Shown here in pieces: positions 59,836 to 64,000 of a stretch of DNA of 64,000 nucleotides. The stretch comes from Brachyhypopomus gauderio. Its lineage: Eukaryota; Chordata; Actinopteri; Gymnotiformes; Hypopomidae. The stretch covers positions 21,027,751 to 21,091,750 of the forward strand of contig NC_135226.1 of NCBI RefSeq assembly GCF_052324685.1, written 5' to 3'. The notes beneath the pieces are model-generated. The model saw nothing but the letters and a program-made list of their open reading frames with translations, did no database searches and had not been told where the DNA came from. The position numbers and the translations under genes were made by a program. How positions within the stretch are numbered: position 1 is the stretch's first letter; the number at the start of each line of letters is the position of its first letter.

Positions 59836-60316
59836 AGTTGTCAGGATACTGGTAATGAACACGTCATGTGTCTACAGAGGTGCTGCTGTTATACGCACAA
59901 CTCACTGTGTTGTTGACCTGAATCAGCTTTTTCATCTAATCTTAATCAGCTGTCACTCAAAACCAGAAGCTGGGAATGACGGGACAACTTTATTGAAACG
60001 TCCTGCAGTGTACATGTTGTTTGTTGATTATTCTACTGCAGCCAACTGCACATTTCTTCAACGTGCATGTCATGTACATCTGGAGTGAAGCACGTCTCTC
60101 CTACCGTCTAAGTCCTGTTTCTTGTGTTAATGTGTGTAAGGGTAAAGAGAAACGTGTCTGCCAGGGCTCCTCTTATGGACTGTCATTGTAGATTTCCACA
60201 TTGCACACATCCCTAGATGAAGTAAAACTTCATGGTATCTGATGCCACGTACACAGGTTGCCATGGAGCTGAAGAGGAATTAGCAGAAGTTTGAATGTGA
60301 TTTGTCGGGAACCTTC

Positions 60317-60540
60317 TTTACAGGACAGACACAGTGACTGTCAGCACGTGGTTCTTGAGTTTACAGGACAGATACAGTGACTGTCAGGACGTGGTTCCTC
60401 TTGAGTTTACAGGACAGATACAGTGACTGTCAGGACATGCTTCTTGAGTTTACAGGACAGATACAGTGACTGTCAGGACGTGGTTCCTCTTGAGTTTACA
60501 GGACAGATACAGTGACTGTCAGGACGTGGTTCCTCTTGTT
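60317..60540. repeat. 43/46-bp minisatellite overlapping the pih1d2 stop codon
   Basis: Five units with TTTACAGG at 60317, 60360, 60406, 60449 and 60495, so the periods alternate 43, 46, 43, 46 because a CCT triplet is present or absent. The rightmost unit contains the last codons and the TAA of pih1d2; the other four lie in its 3' UTR. Confidence 0.93.
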
Positions 60541-60922
60541 GTATGTCGCACAGCACGTGTCCTGGTCCACTGCCTCTGGGAACTGAAGGTGGAGATAATA
60601 CATGTCCTCCACCTCCAGAAGCACATCCACCTAAATGCACATGAACACCTCCCATTAGACACACACAGCTTAACAAAGATTTATGCAAAAAACACACAAA
60701 TTATTGCACGCTGAATCCAGAAAATGATGTTTTCAGAATTGCTCCATCACCCATAGTCTTTGTGTTGCAGTATATACACAGACATGTCCATGTCCTCATG
60801 TGTGAAACTGAGGAAGGTGAATCCCATCAAGGTTGTCAGACCAGTGCTAGACACTGAAGACGGATTTTCTGTAGACCAGTTGCAGGTAAAAATCGTACGG
60901 TGCAGAATGTAGAGGAAGGTTT

Positions 60923-60968
<46 letters not shown>

Positions 60969-62874
60969 GGTGTGGCACCCGTGAGGAAACACCCATATCA
61001 AATGAGGGTTCAGGGTGTTCCTCTCCTTCACCCCCGACGAGCCCTCACCAAACACGGCAGCAGTTACAATGTTAAGATGAACAACATTCCTTTTCTTCAT
61101 AAAGTACATTTGTTTTATATGGCTGTTTCCTTCCTTATGAGACACCCTGTATTCTCACTGTAACACAGCCTCATTTATGAATGTTTATGAGTAATAAATG
61201 AGTAATATTATACTTATTGTAAAATGTATTGCTCAGTCAAAAGGATTTTAAAAACAGCATCAAATTAGAATAAAAAATACTATTATGTCCACATATTTCA
61301 GTTCTTGGGACAAAATAAAACTTAAACTTATGATGCCCAGTGTAATATTTTACTAAAATAAATATCTACAAAAAAGTAGGTTAAAAGTCTGAAACAAGTA
61401 GATATTACAGCCAAGGTCAATAATAATGTGGTCAGTCCTATTTCAATCATATTTCAATCATATAAGCAGCACCACCACTAACCACCAACATTTAATGCTA
61501 AAGATGAAATAGTTCTACTAGTAAAATGTTTTGACTGTTGTGACCATGGCCAGCTGCACCAGATCTCACACTTATCTGACACTCTAAGGTTTGTGTGCAT
61601 GTGCGGCGCTGACCTGCGTGACGCTGAGCTGACACTGGGAGACACCGCGGACTCCAGGCAGTTTCACACGCACGCGGATGGTCCGGGCAGACGTCCCGCT
61701 CTCTGGGCACACGGTGACCTGGTGTTTGGGCTGCGGGGGCTGGGCTGCCTCGGTGCTGGAGATCACCTGTACCAGGCCCGGCCCGGCCTGGTGGTGCCCC
61801 GGGCCCACACTCAGCTCAGTGATGCTGTCCTCTACGCTCTCTGTTTGCCGTGAGCAGATCTGCTGGAGAAGTGAAGGAACTGTGGGAAGAGACGGCAGGA
61901 CTCAAAATCACACTGAAGCTTCTCAGTTATGAACTGGAATCATCTAGAAGTGTCACAGTTGTCGGCTCCAGTCGTCAACCCGTGTTAAACTCTCGGGTAA
62001 AAGCTCACTTCGTTACACCATTTAAGATTTACAGTTCCATGTAAGCTGATTTCTCTCTCACCGGGTTCATTTTGTGTGTTACACTCGGACAGGTGAGGAG
62101 ACGTAAGTCGACGTTTCATATCCTGTGCGGTGCCCTTGAGTTTGTCTTCAGTGACGGTGAAGTGTTGGGACAGGTTCAGATTGTGCTGCTGCCGGACGAA
62201 GCTGAGGGCCAGCAGGTGTATCTGCTCCACCTCCTGAGCGTTGGCCTCTGCCATCTGAAGAACTTCAGGGTTGAAGGCCACCTCCACCACAGAATAACTT
62301 TCTGAAAAAGAAACAGTTTAAATGGTGTAACAAAAAAATCCCAATTGTGGTTATACAGAATAAACTGGCAGAGTTTGTGTGATGATAATATTACATTATT
62401 ACTAAAGTATTAATATGCTTTATCATAAAGTCCGCGCATGGCTCCATGTTTCGCAGGATGATGGATGAGTTGTACCGTGCTCTCCACGGACCGACTGCAG
62501 CCGTCCACCGTAAACGGGAACGCGCTGCGACCGAGAGGAGGGCGCGGGCACGCGCTTCCACGCGCACACGTTCACGTACAGGAGCTCCTCTCCGGGCTGT
62601 CGGGCAAAAACAAACACGCATGTAACGTAAAAAAACCCCAATAATATCACACGACCTGGCGGTTTATGTGCACGTTTAGGCCACGCCGCACCTGGACGGA
62701 CGTGCGCAGACAGGTGTGCGGCCGAGCGGGGCACAGATACTGGGCTCCGTCGCGCAGCTGGCGCTCCATGAAGGTCCTGTAGGCTCCAGGATTATTCTGG
62801 GACATTTCGTCCAACATGGACCAGAACTGGTCGACCTGCTCCAGAACACCCTTCTGGGATCTCGGGAGCTCCAT
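60496..62874 (-). CDS. pih1d2: pih1d2: PIH1 domain protein 2, 5 exons, complete
   Basis: Co-chaperone of the PIH family that works with R2TP/HSP90-type complexes; relatives pre-assemble axonemal dynein arms in the cytoplasm. Exons: 62656-62874, 62476-62596, 62062-62301, 61614-61879, 60496-60630; 981 nt, 326 residues (human about 315). The N-terminal PIH1 part shows VDQFWSMLDEMSQNNPGAY, LYVNVCAWKRVPAP and VVEVAFNPEVLQ. The C-terminal CS-like half shows IRVRVKLPGVRGVSQCQLSV followed by VDVLLEVEDMYYLHLQFP. The ATG at 62874 opens MELPRSQKGVLEQVDQFW, matching the family start. The final exon is 11 codons into a tandem repeat at its end. It is tail-to-tail with dixdc1, as expected from human 11q23.1 neighbours. 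The function in fish is inferred from family. Confidence 0.93.
60926..60965. repeat. (AC)n microsatellite in pih1d2 intron 4
   Basis: About 40 bases of AC dinucleotide. Confidence 0.95.
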
Positions 62875-63732
62875 GATTCAAATGTTGTGCTGTCAGGAGC
62901 CAAATAAACAGCGGTTTACTCAAGTTTAAGCGTCAGTTTACGGACAGCTCGCTACTTTGCTGCCAGTGTTTTCCGAAGTATCATATGTGGCCATAGAAAC
63001 GAGACGTGCAAAAAAATAAACAAATGCAATGTGTAATGGCGGCCGCTAGATGGTGGTATTGTTCTACATTTAGTTTAGAGACGAGACAGATTTGACATGG
63101 GTTAGGAATACTGTTTGATCATACATATCAAGCTTGTAGCTGTACTTATAGTAATAAATTGTATTTGCTTCCTTTTAATGTTTCTTTTTGTTTATACTGT
63201 AAAGCACTTTGAGTTGCATGTATGTATGAAAGGTGCTATACAAATAAAGATTATTATTATTATTATAATAAAATCATGTCTTAGCTTGCACTTTGTTTAC
63301 CATTTGGGGACCACTCGTTGCAAATGCACAACATGTCCATAATTATAGTGATGAGTAAATAGCGTTTGTAGCTTACATGGTGATTGTAATTTTGGTGAAG
63401 GGCAGACGGGCACAGAAGAGACTCCAGCGTAGTGTGATAACGGGGCACGGAGAGTGGCGTTTAAAAACTCACCACAGAGAAAGAAAACTCAATGCATTGA
63501 GAAATACAATAGTAGTAAATATTTGTTAATATTTGCAGTAATGTTTGTTGATAAAAAAAATAAAAGTACTTTGGGGGTTTAAGTTACACCATACAGGCTT
63601 TATTAGAAACATCTAAAATATAATATTTATCTGCAGAAGTCTTTACAGTATAAAAATAAAACGGAAGAATGTCTGCGGACGAATCCATCATGTGGAGAGA
63701 CTCAGGCTCATGGTTCTTGTAGAATTTCACTC
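62875..63732. other. Spacer between tmprss5 and pih1d2
   Basis: About 860 bases: the pih1d2 promoter side (no TATA recognised), a retroposon tail at 63186-63255, and the tmprss5 3' UTR. On the minus strand an AATAAA-like signal for tmprss5 may lie at 63598-63603 (TTTATT on plus). No gene is nested here. Confidence 0.5.
63186..63262 (+). mobile_element. Retroposon 3' tail with (ATT)n
   Basis: GTAAAGCACTTTGAGTTGCA followed by GTATGAAAGGTGCTATACAA and ATTATT repeats. This is the common fish LINE/SINE 3' end and nearly matches the copy at 23495-23545. Confidence 0.6.
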
Positions 63733-64000
63733 TTAGTTTGTCTGCATGGGGTGAAGAAACATCACGTTTATATGAAATTCAGAACACGAGTGAATCAACA
63801 GTTGCTGACCGAGTGTATCACGACTGTGTCCTCTTGGGACACCGTTATTGAGACTTACTTCTATTGTCTCAAAAATCCAGCCTAAAAACTCAGCCACTTT
63901 GGTGTACACGCCTGGGTGATTGGGCTCCGCACACCCAGTTCCCCAACTAACAACTCCAACCAGCCGCCACACATCGTCGTCCTGGCAAACCAGAGGGCCT
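63733..64000 (-). CDS. tmprss5: tmprss5: transmembrane serine protease, last two coding exons (partial)
   Basis: C-terminal end of an S1 trypsin-like protease of the type II transmembrane (spinesin) family. Exon 63859-64000 enters from beyond the right edge with [20 protein letters not shown], then [20 protein letters not shown] and WIFETIE. GPLVC directly follows the catalytic serine, which lies outside the window. SWGTGCA forms the specificity pocket, and GVYTKV..F..WI is the terminal strand and helix. A donor GTAAGT leads to a minimal last exon, 63733-63741, coding Thr-Asn-stop. If that splice is not used, reading continues into the intron. The wording GPLVC...[29 protein letters not shown] best matches TMPRSS5, whose human gene is also on 11q23; TMPRSS4 or TMPRSS13 are less likely. 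Confidence 0.75.
   Translation of the reverse strand, partial: GPLVCQDDDVWRLVGVVSWGTGCAEPNHPGVYTKVAEFLGWIFETIEVSLNNGVPRGHSRDTLGQQLLIHSCSEFHINVMFLHPMQTN

Overview
The window is nuclear DNA of a vertebrate, almost certainly a teleost fish. All the recognisable proteins are vertebrate, and their genes are split by short GT-AG introns. The background is dense in microsatellites, minisatellites, hAT-type MITEs, a tRNA-derived SINE and retroposon 3' tails of kinds common in fish. The SINE style would fit an otophysan (characin, catfish or electric-fish lineage), but that is only an impression.

Layout. About 1-21 kb has no gene I can support. It holds a 39-bp minisatellite, simple repeats, one hAT MITE with perfect target duplications, and several stretches that look like conserved non-coding elements. 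Then follow, all on the minus strand: ubash3b (21670-35548, 14 exons, complete), gkup (36406-41844, 23 exons, complete; a fused nucleotidyltransferase and GHMP glucuronokinase) and arcn1 (44377-47798, 10 exons, complete; coatomer delta). After a 4.8-kb gap comes dixdc1 on the plus strand (coding to 59498, DIX-domain 3' part secure, first exon tentative). It is tail-to-tail with pih1d2 (60496-62874, minus, 5 exons, complete). The last two coding exons of tmprss5 (minus) end at the right edge.

The human counterparts UBASH3B, ARCN1, DIXDC1, PIH1D2 and TMPRSS5 lie on 11q23-q24, so this is a compacted and reshuffled version of that block. The genes do not form one pathway: ubash3b damps tyrosine-kinase signalling, gkup should recycle glucuronate to UDP-glucuronate, arcn1 works in COPI transport, dixdc1 in Wnt/Dishevelled signalling, pih1d2 in R2TP/axonemal dynein assembly, and tmprss5 is a membrane serine protease.

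Exon models were built by hand: each junction was chosen to give GT-AG (one GC-AG) sites, continuous phase and similarity to the family. For ubash3b, gkup, arcn1 and pih1d2 the summed exon lengths give complete frames of 639, 622, 510 and 326 residues. No database search was run.
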